DNA of 64,000 bases from Lonicera japonica. Taxonomy: Eukaryota; Streptophyta; Magnoliopsida; Dipsacales; Caprifoliaceae. The notes under the pieces are model-generated. The model made no database searches. It saw only the letters and a list, made by a program, of their open reading frames with translations, and had not been told where the DNA came from. Position 1 is the stretch's first letter, and every line of letters begins with the position of its first letter. Where the stretch lies: contig CM038469.1 in assembly GCA_021464415.1 (NCBI GenBank), forward strand, positions 32,060,087 to 32,124,086, in the 5' to 3' direction. The position numbers and the translations under genes are program-made. Positions 1 through 12,850 of the stretch are shown piece after piece.

Positions 1-155
1 TCTTTTTCTCTTTCTATCACCTCAATCTATCTCAAATTCTCACTCAACCTTTTCTTTTCTCTCACCCTTTTTCTTTTCCTCATTAGCCTCACTACTCTCT
101 TTTTTTGCTCATTTTCTCTCTTTTGATTACTTTCCTTTTGTAACTTCATTTGATT

Positions 156-737
156 TTAATGAACTTGCACTTGCGGTTCTTCAACTTGTAGTATAACTTC
201 TTTATCTTCTCCTTCTCGCAAACTTGGAACTACACCTTCAACCCACAACTCGCCTTCTTCAGCAGTCACTTCAATTTCCTCCATCTTATCGGTTTCTGGC
301 TTATTCTCCAATGGAGGATTAGATATGGCTCGTTCCTCTTCTTTTTTCAATTGATTTGGTTCGCCAAAAGATGTATCTGAACTTTGACTTGGCTCTAGGC
401 TTCCCCTCTTCTTAGACTACTCATAGGCTTTGGTAAACATCTCCTCAAACCTACGAATAAATTCATCATCAAACAAAGAAACCTTCTTCTTGCTACTACC
501 TATGTTGTTGTCTCGAACCCGACTTTCTCCAACCTCACCACCATGTCTTATATTAGTAACACCTGAATTCCATTCATCTTTAAATTTAACTTCACAAGGT
601 TGACTTTTCAATTTCTCTTTTGGAGCTTTATTCAACCGCATGTGCCGTTCAATCTCTATTTGCATTAATCGCGCACTATCGTGTTTAATCTCCTCTTGAA
701 GCCACCTTTCTCCATATTTAAAGTTTAAACAAGACAT
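156..737 (-). pseudogene. Gag-like N-terminal frame of element C
   Basis: An open frame starts with ATG at 737 and runs 106 codons to a TAG at 417-419. It continues in the same frame for about 88 more codons to 156. The protein is highly charged, with a Lys/Arg/Glu-rich first part (it starts MSCLNFKYGERWLQEEIKHD) and an acidic Glu-rich second part. It is the first frame after the PBS and leader, so by position it should be gag. I cannot identify a capsid domain or zinc knuckle in what is visible. The TAG suggests a decayed copy, though a spliced or read-through form cannot be excluded. The remainder lies outside the window. Confidence 0.45.
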
Positions 738-1468
738 ACTTGCTGCAAAACAAAGATTAGTGCAATAAAGATAATTCTCACTACACTCCCTTTTCGTGTT
801 TCGTTCAAAGATATGTCACTCTAATTTTTACCGCTCATGTTTGTCACTCAAAAATATTGATATACTCACAATTTTCTCTTTGGAACTCTAAAACAAGTTG
901 AATAATATGAATATATCGCAAGTCCCCAACAACTAATCGCACACTCAACAATTAGATCGAGCACCTTCGCAATGTAACTAAGGACTAAATAAACCAAATT
1001 CTAGCAATATTAATGAGCCAAACGAATTTCTAGAATTGCTAGAGTATGCAAAGAGGAGTTTCAAACAAAAAAACCAAATGAATTTCAAATCCTAACAGGT
1101 ATAGATGCTATCAAATTTTTCTTAGGGTTTTCTAGATTTTTCCCAAGCAAACGAAATTTATATGGACCAAAATCATAAGATAAAAAAAACAAACAAGAAG
1201 TAACGATGAAGAATCTAGGTTTTTTCCAACCAAGATTTTTTTTTGCAGAAAACACTATTCACGCGTTACTGTTCATCGCTTGTTCATCGATACTGTTCAG
1301 GCGCACTGTTTATCGAGTACTGTTCACAGCACTGTTCATGTAATTTTTTTTAAACCCTAACACAAATTTGAAAAAATATTCACAAGAATAAAGAACTAGG
1401 GTTTCAAGAATCTACTACGAAATTGAAAGAACAAAAAACCAAGATAGAAATCCTGGATAGAAAAGTCT
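738..1468 (-). other. Untranslated leader of element C with GTGAACAGT-type short repeats
   Basis: This is the region between PBS and the first long frame on the minus strand. It has no long frame. Between 1252 and 1340 the motif GAACAGT recurs about six times in different spacings (read on plus as ACTGTTCA). The remainder is AT-rich. Confidence 0.6.
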
Positions 1469-1480
1469 CCTCTGATACCA
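1469..1480 (-). other. Primer-binding site of element C (initiator tRNA-Met type)
   Basis: The minus strand reads TGGTATCAGAGG. This matches 11 of 12 bases of the usual plant PBS complementary to the 3' end of initiator tRNA-Met. It sits one base inside the LTR, the normal position. Confidence 0.85.
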
Positions 1481-1481
1481 A

Positions 1482-2258
1482 TGACGCGATCCTGAATCGT
1501 CTTTCCTAGCCAGGCTAATGGATCCTCAACTCTTAAACTAAGAACGTAGCAAGAACCTTGTAATACGTCGAAAAAGATGAAAGGCAGAAATCTCAACCCA
1601 ACGCTTAAAGAAGCGCGAACCTAGATATAATGAATGACACCACAATCTAGTGTGAATATTAGATTGATAAATCAAGAAACACGTGAATTAATTAATTCAA
1701 CATGCTCAATATGTTCTTAGAGAACATAAAAAGAAAACTCTCAATTTAATTAATCATCAAAACTCTTAATAATAAAACAATAATGTGCCTCCTTTAAATA
1801 AGAGTAAACAAAGCCTTAATCCTAATTCAAAAAGGAAAGTACTTCCTACTTAGAAAAAGAAAAATAACTTCTAGAATAATCCTAATACAATAAGGAAATT
1901 AATAATAAAAATAATATGGAAACTTATTCAAAAAGAAAGATATTAATCTAATTCCTAATTGAATAATGAGACTCAAGAAGCCATATTAATTTAAAAACAA
2001 GTTAAATTAATATCTTCTAGATTATTCCAAAGGCCTCATTGTGATTTTAACCTCTTGAACTTCTATGCCCAGTCATTAGGAATCTCGTGGAATGCATAAT
2101 CATCGTTTAAACTTCTTGCATCAAGCATATGAAATTATATGGAATTTCTTTTGAATTTTCATGCTCTATCCTTGCGATTCATCATGTGTGGATCATCTTT
2201 TGGAATGCCATGAACCACCATAGTTGAATAAAAACTTGAGATTAGTCGGATCACATCA
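1482..2258 (-). repeat. 5' LTR of element C
   Basis: On the minus strand the LTR begins TGATGTGATCC and ends GGATCGCGTCA. The ends are inverted repeats over 11 bp with two transition differences at CpG/TpG positions, which fixes both boundaries. A TATA-like TATTTAAAGG lies near 1791-1804 (minus). The PBS follows one base inside the element. Flanking bases at 2259-2263 are TTCAT; the partner copy would be outside the window. Confidence 0.75.
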
Positions 2259-4454
2259 TTCATAGACATAAGTGAGACAAATGGTAAACTTTGGAAGTTA
2301 ACTTAGTGAGTACATGGCACATTCCATCCACTTTTTAATGTATTGTCCATATTTAGGCCAAAATGATAAACGAGTGAAAGTTTTGGATAATAATTGAGCA
2401 TTTTGAAACTTTGTGGATCAAAGAGAACCAATAGGTAAACTTTATAGGTGATTTATATAATCAATAAATATTTCTTAGTTAGAAATACAGTTGGACTTTG
2501 TGTATTCTTGAATATATTATTTCTATCATATTTACTAAGTAATTTACCTTAAATTATTTGTCTACATGATACTCAGACATATATATGGGTGCATGTTAGT
2601 CAACATTCTAATGACAGTGACCGTGAATAAAAAATCTAAATACTATAACGACTCGTTTGGTTATCCCTCAAATTCTGAATTAGAGAATTTTCGATTTTTA
2701 CATTTATTTGTGTTTGATTGTTAAAAGTAAACAATCATGAATCTTATAATTTAAGTTGATTTATGAATCCTTATGAGAAAAAACTGTAATTTGAGATTTC
2801 ATGAATCAACTTGAATTATCAAATTTATCATTATTATGTTCCGTTTGTTAGGGTTTTTCAACTCTTTGTGGGCTCAGAGGTTTCTTTTATCCCGGTTTCA
2901 TTTCTTGTTCAGTATGAGGCATGTCCATTGATAGTTAAAGTTTTTACTCTATATATTGTTTGGTATGTAGGGGCCTTTCCTCATCTCAACCATTTTTAAA
3001 ATGTAACTTATAGTTCAAAGATTAATGTTTACTATTGACATAATTCATGTTTTTAGTGAGGACGATGCATATCTACATTCCACGACTCCTATAAGGCCTA
3101 AGGCCTGAGACCTATGTTTTGATGCAGAAAGTTGTTGATTATTTCATCAATTACCCTATGTTCAGAATGAAGTGATTCTAATGATAGGCTGAGATTAAGA
3201 CATAATAGTTTTGGTTTTCAATATTATATTTTTTTGAAGGAATCCAACAAAATTCGACCGTCTCTCTGGCCTTTATTGCACGCCTACACAACCGATCATC
3301 TCTCCTATAAGCCCCCTAAGAAAAATCTGATGGTTTGCACTTTTATACTAGAACTTGGAATCAATTTCAGAACATAAAAATTTTGAAACTTTTACACTAA
3401 GACCCTTTAGCCACATAATTCTGGATCCGCCACTGGCCTGAGCCCTATGTTTTGATGCAGAAGTTGCTGATTATTTCATCAATTACCCTATGTTCGGATG
3501 AAGTAACTCTAAAATCAATTGAAATTGTAGATGGTAGATGGTAGATCTTAAAATTCTACATTTAAAATTTATTCAATTGCAATTTTTCACGTCTGGACAT
3601 TTTGTATGTAGAAATTTAAAGAATGACATAGATTATAATATCATTTGTTTTAAGTCAAAAATTAAAGAATAATGCCTCATAACATGGAATTTTAAGTCAA
3701 AATTTTTAAAAGCTGAAATCTAGCACATTTATCGCATGTAAAATTTTAAATTATTCACTAATTTTACTGAACATAGGAATTTAACCTTTTCCTACTCCAA
3801 ATCCTAACTTTTGCTCGAATTCCAAGTTTATTTTCCTCATCCAAACACAAGGTTAATGATATGAATATCCCGTTTTTTACAAGCCCTTTATCTTCGAATT
3901 TTTAATAAGTTCCTTATTCAACATAGGATAGTTTAGTAGGCTCCTCGACAATAAGTAGTTTTGGAGACTCATTATGAGTCAAAATCAAGATGGCTTCACT
4001 TCAAAAGTTTCAAAATCCTAAAAGAGCCAGACTCCGCTGGCGATGAAGTCAGGAGATTCAAATGGCCATTCAGAAATGTAAGGTAACTCATACTTAGGGG
4101 CAAGGAAGGGTTATCATTTGCATTCTTCTAAGAGGCGATATCTTTAGTTTTTCACAGGAAAACTCTTTGTTTTTTATTTTGGGTTAGGTTGTCCTACAAA
4201 GCCCATTCTCTAGTATCATTTTTTCCTTTATTAGTTTTTAGTCCCCTTTTTGCCTTCTTGTAAACCATCGGATTTGGGCTTTTCATATCCATCTTTCCCT
4301 TTATGATATTTCTCTCTAGGTCCACTTATTAAAGCCTCGAATTCTTTTAAAAAATAACTAAAACTTGAAATTGTCTAATTCTAGAACTATAGAATTCACC
4401 CCAACTGTATATTTCAAGGAGATCTAGTGTGTATACTGAAATGTTGATGGCTAT
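2259..4454. other. Unassigned AT-rich DNA between elements
   Basis: No credible gene, LTR pair or terminal inverted repeat found. Short open frames here (for example 2811-2999) have no recognisable motif or codon bias. The only clear internal structure is the duplicated block annotated separately. Confidence 0.5.
3101..3512. repeat. Pair of about 80-bp direct repeats, 333 bp apart
   Basis: The block at 3101-3180 (GGCCTGAGACCTATGTTTTG and following) recurs at 3434-3512 with few differences. The copies share the phrase ATTATTTCATCAATTACCCT. The DNA between them is unrelated, so this is a local duplication or an insertion flanked by copies. Confidence 0.7.
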
Positions 4455-5964
4455 TATAGACACCCAATCTGTGACTCCCGCAAGAATCCTAAAAATGACT
4501 ATCGAAAAAGCACAATTTTAAAGTTCAGGGCCCACCCGAATACCCGAAACTACTCCGGGGGTTTAGTTGGCTAAGCAAACCTGTTTTTAAGATGGATTGT
4601 CGGGCAACAACCTACCTCATATCGTGCAACAAGTTCCCTAAACATAGACCAACCATTTTCTGACTAATTAGTCTATTAGAAAGGTCATTTATGTCGTATG
4701 TCGCGCGACATGTGGCTAATTGTTGCACGACACTTGCTTTCTTTAGATAAATGTCGCGTGACAATCCTTCCTCAGCACTATAAATAGGCCAACATCCCTA
4801 AGGGTTCAAGGACAGCAACTTGATATCAAAAAATTCTAAATTTTCTATGTGATTTTTTGGTATTTTATTAAGTATATTCTACGATCATCTAATTTTTGAA
4901 GAATTATTGAATTTATTCTCGACACTCAGTGTGTCTCACTTCTGAAATCTAGTTCTCAAAAATATTTGAAGAGGAAAAGCTTATTATCGCCAGAGGTTTC
5001 TTTGCCATATTATATTTTCTCTATTATTATTATATTTCTCATCGGGAAGGTAAAGAAAGTCTCTTCTATTATTTAAAAATTAGATATCTATGTACTTGTG
5101 TTTACGTATCTGTTTTTATGTTTTTATTTCATTTGAATAAATTTAGTGTCAAGTTACGAATAGTCTACTGTTTTTAAAACAAAACCCTGAGAAAATCATT
5201 TGTAAAATCAGAAAAGTAAGAACATTATCGTCCGGATAAAACTAGATTTTTAAAACCCGGACCAATAAAACTTACTTAGGAATTAAATTCGGGCATGTCT
5301 TGTCTTCCCCATAGACTGCAATATATCTGATAAAACTTCCCTTAAAGAGTTCAAATTCCATATTGAATTAGTTCTGATAAAGATTCAAACTTTTTCAAAA
5401 TGATCAAAACGAGAAAACCAACATTGTTATTTGAGGAAACAATATTGAAATGTCTCTTTTAAATATACATAAAACTTTGTCATTTGTACTACATTGTCAA
5501 AACCAAAAGCATCGGATCACGAAATAAAAATGGTTTTTTTTCCCTTTTTCCGTTTTTCAAAATTAGGGTTTCTTATTCGAGAAGTAGTAAACTATCAGTA
5601 AAAGCATCCAAGTTTTTCAACATAGAATAAACATATGAGACCACTAAGGACCGAAAGGGCAGAATGGTGCTTAACACCTTCCCAATCCATAACATAGTTT
5701 CCAAACCCTATAAAATCCTAGTTTCGTGGACAAACGTGTAAAGAAAGGCTTATCTGTAGTTTTTCCTCTTACACAACTATTTTGTTCATTTTCTCGTAAT
5801 TAGCGACTCTGAATGAACCTTGTTGCATCTAGAAATATGATAGAAGGACACCTGATATGAATTATCAACCCATAGAAGCAAATGGAACGACATAATTCGT
5901 TCCGACAATTTAGACGCCCAAACTCAGGATCGAGACCTGGGGGTCGCATTTGCGGATTATAACA
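4455..5964 (+). repeat. Solo LTR of the element A family
   Basis: This 1510-bp block is recognisably homologous over its whole length to the two LTRs of element A at 35533 and 52719. It begins TATAGACACC (TG decayed to TA) and ends GCGGATTATAACA, against GCGGATTCTCACA in A. No internal retrotransposon sequence follows. Flanks are GCTAT before and ACTAT after, a target duplication with one mismatch, which supports a solo LTR formed by LTR-LTR recombination. It keeps the CpG palindrome cluster (perfect copy at 4699-4710) and a TATA box in CACTATAAATAGGCC near 4777. Confidence 0.88.
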
Positions 5965-7390
5965 ACTATAGACACAATTTTACATAAGAAAGAAGTATTT
6001 AGAACAAGTGAAGCACTAAAATAGTTTGGCTTTGAGGTCTCAATTTGAGTACGCCACCCACCAAGAGTATTTGGTATACCTTAACATGAAATATATATAT
6101 ATTCCATGTATTAAAATTGAATTATTTATATATACAATACAATTAGCTTACAATTTATTAATTGAAAATAAACTAATTTTAATATTAGACATTTTACACG
6201 ACGAATACAAACCCTTAATTCATACATATAATCTTAGATCGGATAACATTTATAATAATATAACACTACCACAAATCTACGTACTTAACCATAAGATTGC
6301 TTAATCTTTGAAAGTGAAAATAAGAGATTCTAATAAGAGAATGTTTGAACATGAGAAGTAAAGATAAAAGATTGCATCTCTATTAGTTATGTAACTATAC
6401 AAGTCGGTTGATATGATTAAGGAAATGTTTCACTTTAGTATGCTATTAGGATTGCTTAATCGTTGAAAGTGAAAATCTAATACATATATTTCAATGGCCA
6501 TGAGTGTTTTGACTCAATTTACGCGTATTTGAGATAAATTTTCTTTCTGGTTTTGTCGTTGGCAGACCATATTAAAATTATTTAATCGATAGAAATGAAA
6601 ATTTAATATTCCTTTCTTTTTCGACAATCAAAAATATTAAAGACAAGCTATTTACGTCGAAATCATATCGCGTGTATGCCGACGCATTGGGGTTTAATCT
6701 AATCCATATAACCGACAACTACTAAACCGTTTTTCAAAACCAATTAATTTGACAAAGAAACATCACAATCTTACCCTACTTTTTTAGTGACACTGTGACC
6801 GTCAAATGGGAGTCATCGTGTCATCTGCTATTATATATGCTAACGTAGTCAACCACTTTGTCCCCCTGTTTCACACCTCCTTTTTCTCAATTAATTCTCA
6901 TTTAATACTCTATTAACTTTTGAAATCTTGGGAGACAATGATCACATCGTTTCTAATTAATTTCTTTTTTTTTTTAAATTAAGAATTAATTAGTTTTTAA
7001 ATAACTGATTATAATAAAATAAGTGTATAAATTTTTTAGAAAATACGATAATCAACTATAAAATTTTAACTAAAAAAATGAAAAAATAATTTGTTTGAAC
7101 AAACTTGAATATATGATTCACCGGCATAATTAATGTGCGAAAATATAAATATAATCTATAGTTAATGAAATCGCGTCAATGCCTCTTTTGGGCCATCTAG
7201 CTTCCAATGTGGTGGAGAATTCCGACCTTTTCTTCGGAAATCGAGCCACATCAAACCCACGTTGCCATGTCATCATTACAACAATTATCTATTATTATTT
7301 AAAATTGAAAATTTGGAACTCAATTCTAAGATATGTCATATTTGTATTTTGTTTTACTAAAAAACGAAAATAAAAAAAAATTACTTTATA
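5965..7390. other. Unassigned AT-rich DNA
   Basis: I see no gene. A degenerate phrase resembling TTGCTTAATCTTTGAAAGTG occurs near 6297 and again near 6454. Short open frames in this stretch have no recognisable domain. Confidence 0.45.
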
Positions 7391-7676
7391 TTCTCTTTGT
7401 CCCAATTTAATTGTCACATTTTGAAAAACTAAAAATTAGAAAGACATAATAATTACTTCAAGAGAAAATATTTATTTTTATAAATGCTCTTTGCTTTTTT
7501 CCTAATAAAAAAATGTGGCGGGACCCAAAATAAAGAAAGTGGTGGGAGTTTAAAGAGTAATATTAAAAATAATAAAAAAATGTTGTAATTAATGACCTGA
7601 TAAATATAGAAAGTAGATAATTATTTTGGGACATCCGAAAATAAAATAGTGGACAATTAAATTGGAACGGAAGGAG
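7391..7676. mobile_element. Stowaway-type (Tc1/mariner) MITE
   Basis: A 286-bp element with terminal inverted repeats. The right end read inwards is CTCCTTCCGTTCCAATTTAA and the left end is TTCTCTTTGTCCCAATTTAA; both continue TTGTC. It is flanked by the dinucleotide TA on both sides (7389-7390 and 7677-7678). The end sequence is the CTCCCTCCGTCCCA-like terminus typical of plant Stowaway MITEs. It has no coding capacity. Confidence 0.85.
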
Positions 7677-7763
7677 TAATATAAATGATGAAATTTGAAC
7701 CATCGATATTTATTGTTTTCTTTAAACTATTTATATCCTAATACTACATGTGTACATAAATCT

Positions 7764-7789
7764 AATATATATATATATATATATATATT
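7764..7789. repeat. (TA)n microsatellite
   Basis: Uninterrupted AT/TA dinucleotide run. Confidence 0.9.
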
Positions 7790-8112
7790 ATTTATGTCGT
7801 AAAGATCACTGTTTTTTTACAATGATCTTACTCATGGGGGTGGGTGGAGAGTTTTTTTTTGTTTGTAAAATTGAGAAATTTAGACCTTTCTTAATTAATT
7901 TTTTTTTTTGGGGGAGGGGGGGGGGGCACTTGGGTGTGGAGCATGAACCACTAAAACTCCGTTTGATAATAAAATGATAAATGATAGAAAAACTTGTTTT
8001 GTATAAGAAGTTTAAAAATAAGTTAAAACATATGATAAGATATTCTCTTTCTCAAAATCAATTTATAGGTAAAAATGTTTTACATTCTTCTTTATTTATT
8101 TTTGGAAAAAAA

Positions 8113-8463
8113 AATGGGTGATTTAGACTTTGGGTGTCGTTTCTTTCTGGAAATTAGACGTTGGGTGTCAAAGTTTTGCATAATAGGTATTTGGGTGCCA
8201 TTTTGGACAAAATCCATTAGTCAACGTGGTCAACCGTTAGCTATTTAATTTTTACTCATTTTACCCCTAAAAAGAGCAATATATTTTATCTTTTTCTAGG
8301 GGTAAAATGGGTAAATTGGGTCAAAAATTAACGAAGCTAACGGTTCACCATGTTGACTAACGGATTCCGTTCAAAATGGCATACGAACACCTATTATACA
8401 AAACTTTGACACCCAACGTATGATATATAGGAACAAACAGAACCCAAAGTTTAAATCACCCAA
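8113..8463. mobile_element. Foldback (hairpin) MITE-like element
   Basis: Two long arms, about 8114-8262 and 8294-8462, are inverted copies of each other along nearly their whole length. The left arm begins TGGGTGATTTAGACTTTGGG and the right arm read inwards begins TGGGTGATTTAAACTTTGGG. A short AT-rich loop separates them. It has no coding capacity. I cannot define a clean target duplication because both flanks are A/T-rich, so the superfamily is open. Confidence 0.75.
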
Positions 8464-11400
8464 AATATTTCACTACCACCAAAATAAAAAAAAATTCATG
8501 GAAAAAGATAAAAACTAAGAGAACATCTCATTATAATTTTTAATTTTTCATATAAATTAAATATGTTTTATCTTACTATTTAACGGAGTTTAAAACACTA
8601 TTAAACTAATTGAACGACCTTGATCTTTTTAGTAAGAAAATATTTAATAACTCCTCGAAACCAAGAAAAAGCAAACATTCCACACGTAAAGAATTTTAAA
8701 ACAGAAGCCAAATATAGGCATTTGGGTCGGCAAAAGTTACAAAAAGAAATGGGAACATTTTTAGGCCCCGATTGACGGGTTGGGGAAAGCGAAAGGGGCT
8801 TGATAATTAGACTAGTACTAAATATATTAATAAATTTTATATAAAAAATAATAAATTTAGGCAATTATACAATTAGTCAGATTAAAAAAAAAAGACAGAT
8901 CATAATATATTAATGTGTAGTTTTAGTAATTTATTTGAGTGGTATACGTACATCATTATGTACAAAAATTTTGCATAAAAATTATGTAGGCGCAACATTT
9001 TATAGCTCGATAACGTCCCTCTCAAAAAAAATGAGCTGTGTGAAAATTGATGGTCGGTCAGTTATTTGGGCGGTGACTACGTGTATGTTTTTGCTTAATT
9101 CCTTTGGACTGGGATCCGATGCTGATTTTAACTTTCTTCAGAGTTGGGGACCATCGGATTTTGGGAATTATGATTGTGATCTCTTTCTTCTTCTTCTTCG
9201 TCTTCTTCCACTATCACACGTGTGAAGAATTGATTTGTTAGGGGCCTTAGTTAGTTATGATTCACAGGTATAATTCTGGTGGAGGTAGAACTGATGATGA
9301 ACCCATGGGGGACCGCCGGGACCGCGGCTACATTTCAAAGTTTAAAGAATTCTCGCGCCCACCAATTTTTTTCTTAAAAGATCGAGTTTCGCACCAAAGT
9401 AGAAATAACAAGAATTACTTTATGTACAATCAAAATATAAGTTAACAACGATGATTACGGAAAGAAAAAATGTCTAAGCGGCGAGAAGTTTAGGAACAAA
9501 AGTTATGTTTGTCATATTTAGTAGTGAAACACATTTAAAAGTTTTTTGCTACCCAGTGAATCTTAAAGTACAATAAAACATATGTTATATTCGATACGTG
9601 TGCTTGTATCCGGTAAGACTTAATACTTCAACTATTTTTAAAATATTAAAAACAATGTGATCATGTTCTATAAAATAGTTAAATTACACTTTGTTTAGGG
9701 TAAAAGTAACAAATTCAAAAAATTTAGAACTTTTCTTAATTATTATATAAATTAAGGAAGAGTAATTTTGTGATTTTAAAAAATGTGCCAAATGTTGTAT
9801 CTAAAGGCTCGTCTCACTTAATATATATATATATATATATATAGTTGGATATATGTGGGAAACTATATATCCAACAATGGCATTATTGGGAAGACTAGAC
9901 GTGTTTGGGAAATTATTTGTTCGGTAGACATGTGAGAAAAACGTTATGGACACTATTGGAACAAATGGGATAGATGTATTAAATAGGAGATATTTGTTTA
10001 GTTGGACACGCGTGGGACACTTAATTAACGAAACAAATTTGGTAGATTAAATTCATTTGCCTACAATATTGCTAGATTAGGGAGACACGCGAGAGACACG
10101 GTATGAACATTGCATGAAGATATAAAAAAATTGTCTCAGACGTAACTAGGCGAGTAGGGACAGAAAATTTTTAAAAATAAGTCAATTTTCTACAATTAGT
10201 TTTAAAGAAAAATAATACCCTTAATTTAAAATAAATAAATTAAGCTTATAAAGCAAAGTTGGTACTAAAACTATTTTTTTTCCAAAATCAAATAGTAACG
10301 AACTCAATTAACATGTATATATTTTTTATTTTTTTAAAAAAATTAAGTACTGCCGTAATCCCACTTTAGTGTAAGGGCATTCTACCCCAGCAGAGATGTA
10401 CACTGGATTTTTATGGAAATTATATTTGAAAAATTATTTAGGTTTTGTATTTTGGTTATTTTGATTAGCATTTACCCACTTCCATGTATAGGTTCGAGTT
10501 TCTCCATCCTATTTACAATCCTCTTATGTCATTCTTAAAAGTAGTTGTATTGCGTGCACCTTGGATAAAAACAATATTAAATATGGTGATAATTTACATG
10601 CATTTAAACTCATGTCCTACTTTTTTTTCTATTTTAAATGAATAGTCTAATATTTTTATTTTTTTTAAGATATCCAGAAATTTTTATATTATAATATTTA
10701 TACAAAAGATCCAAAATAAGATATTTTAATACGATAATGACACATTTTACCATAAATAATAACAAGTACAAATTGTTTCCTACCATAACTTGTTTCCTAA
10801 TTTCCTAATTACAATTTTGTTTATCTTGATTAGATTCGTTGGATAACACCAAATTTCTTTACAGAATTATGTATATATATATTTTTTGAAAATTTTGATT
10901 ACAAAACTTGAATTAAAGTTTACAAGTTTCACTGCAAACTTGAACGCTTTATTTTGGAGTTTAGGAGAGAAAAGAAAAGAAGAGAAAGTATACTAGGAGG
11001 CAAGAGAAAGAGAGAGAAAGGAAAATTATTTTCTCTCCTTCGGTTTGAGAGTTTAAGAAAGAAGATAATGTTACAATCTCTTATTCGTGTTTGTGAGTTA
11101 AAAAGAAAAAGAGACAAAATATCATTTTTTGAAGATTTGTTATGTATTTTAAGGGTAAAGTTGTCAATACTGTAGGGTTTCATTAAAAAAATTATATTCT
11201 CTCCGATTTGGAGGGTTTTAATTATTTTTTTCTCCGTTTCTTTTGTATTCTCTTCGTAAAAAACTCTCAAATGAGATAATGTAAACTTTCTCTTATTTTC
11301 TTTCCCTTTTTCTCCAATTTGAAGTGAAATTTACAAGTTCCATTGCAAAATTTGAAATGAAATTTACAAAATTTACAACCTGCAAAAAAAGAAAAAAAAA

Positions 11401-12790
11401 TTATATCAAGATTTAGAAGTTCACTACAAGTTTTTTTTAAATATTGTAGTAAAATTTACAATTTTTTTGGAATTGTAGTGAAAAGTATGAGTTTAACTGC
11501 AAAAATATGAATATAAAGAAAATAGTTTAGTCAATTGTTTCAAGTATTATAAATTTACTTTTAGCAACAAAATTTTATCGTCCTTAAAATTTTTTATAAA
11601 TATTACGTTATTGAATTTCACATTTTGAAAATTGAAAATATTTCCTAATAGGTATTTTTTTTCATAATATAAATTTAGCAAGAAATAAATTTTAGTTAAA
11701 AATGTTTGTTTCATATTCTTCTCCTTTAAATCCATATATATTAAAGATTTATTACGGAATGTCCTAAAGTTAAACTTTAATTTTAATTTATTAGACGCGT
11801 GTACTCGTTCAAGTGTCTTCTCAAGACATGGTATTGGAGCTATCAATTTGATCCCAAAGTATAAGAAAGTTATTTAAATAATTAGGTTTGCGTTCACTTT
11901 CTTCGTGTCCATGCTTTCTTGTGTGGTTCAACTGTTGAAGAATATATATATATATATCTGTTCTTTCTAAAAGTGGAATTTTAGGCAATTTGTACTATTT
12001 CATTTGTTTAAATATAAAAATAATAGGTATGTTTTGTTTTGTTGGGGGTTATTTACTTACACTTGACTTCCGCTATTCCACAATCATTTCTATTAGTTTT
12101 AATTTGGTACCCAACTTTAACGATTTCTAATAATTTAGGATGGAAGGTTTATTAGCCTTTATATATTCTTCTTTCGTAATATTCTCGTATAAGTTTTGAC
12201 TGCTCTGTTTATTATTAAATAAATATTTATTTTAATTTTTAATTTTATTTAATTATATTTACATTTTTTTCTTCTTTATGTAATACTCGGGGTTAATTTT
12301 TAATTTCTAGTAAAAATGAATTAATTAGGATAATCTTATGTTATAATTTTACTTACTATAAACAATCATAATTATTTGATTCTTCTAGTGAAAGATTATT
12401 ATTGAAAAAAAGTTGATTTGGATTGGAAAATAATTATGATACGTTAGTACAAATTGAATTAGGTATTTAGACTCATATTTGGAATGTGATTCTTTCTGCC
12501 TTATTTTTTGTAGTTGTCTTGCTTGATGTAAGACTTTTTTTATAACATCCTCAGTAGAACCAGTAAAACTTACCCACAAGTAAATATGGCACTAAGTTTC
12601 TTGAGGGACTACACCAGTTATAGTATAAAAAATCGTCATACGAGTGTGCCAAACTCGTATGCTAAAAAAGTAAAGGCTTTATACGAGTGTGGTATACCTT
12701 TATGGATTTTCCTTTTTCTTTTATGAGTAAAGGATGCCGGTACGTCTTATATGAGTAAATCCTATATGAGTAAAATTTAAACATATGATA

Positions 12791-12850
12791 AGTTTGGTTG
12801 CTCTCTACCATACAGAGTTAAGTTTGGTTGCTCTCTACCATACAGAGTTA
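12791..12850. repeat. Perfect 30-bp tandem duplication
   Basis: Two identical, adjacent 30-bp units (start AGTTTGGTTGCTCTCTACCA), followed by a third partial copy AGTTTG. No differences between the full copies, so the duplication is recent or recently homogenised. Confidence 0.95.

Larger units (their letters stand above)
1..2258 (-). mobile_element. Element C: 5' portion of a minus-strand LTR retrotransposon
   Basis: Read on the minus strand, this stretch has, in order, a 777-bp LTR, a primer-binding site, a 730-nt leader and the start of a gag-like frame. It then runs off the left edge of the window, so the rest of the coding region, the 3' LTR and the second target duplication cannot be seen. 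The LTR ends and PBS define it as an LTR retrotransposon. The gag-like protein lacks a motif that lets me choose between copia and gypsy. Confidence 0.8.

Noticed and set aside
9257..9445. Possible captured gene exon (RYNSGGGRTDDEPMGDRRDR)
   Set aside because: Protein-like and GC-richer than its surroundings, but only about 20 residues look ordered and I recognise no family or splice context.
10929..11270. Lys/Arg- or Phe/Leu-rich open frames on both strands
   Set aside because: Low-complexity purine/pyrimidine-biased DNA gives open frames on both strands; no family resemblance.
12385..12579. Minus-strand frame with GSTEDVIKKVLHQARQLQKI
   Set aside because: Looks protein-like for some 45 residues but has no recognisable domain or neighbouring exon.
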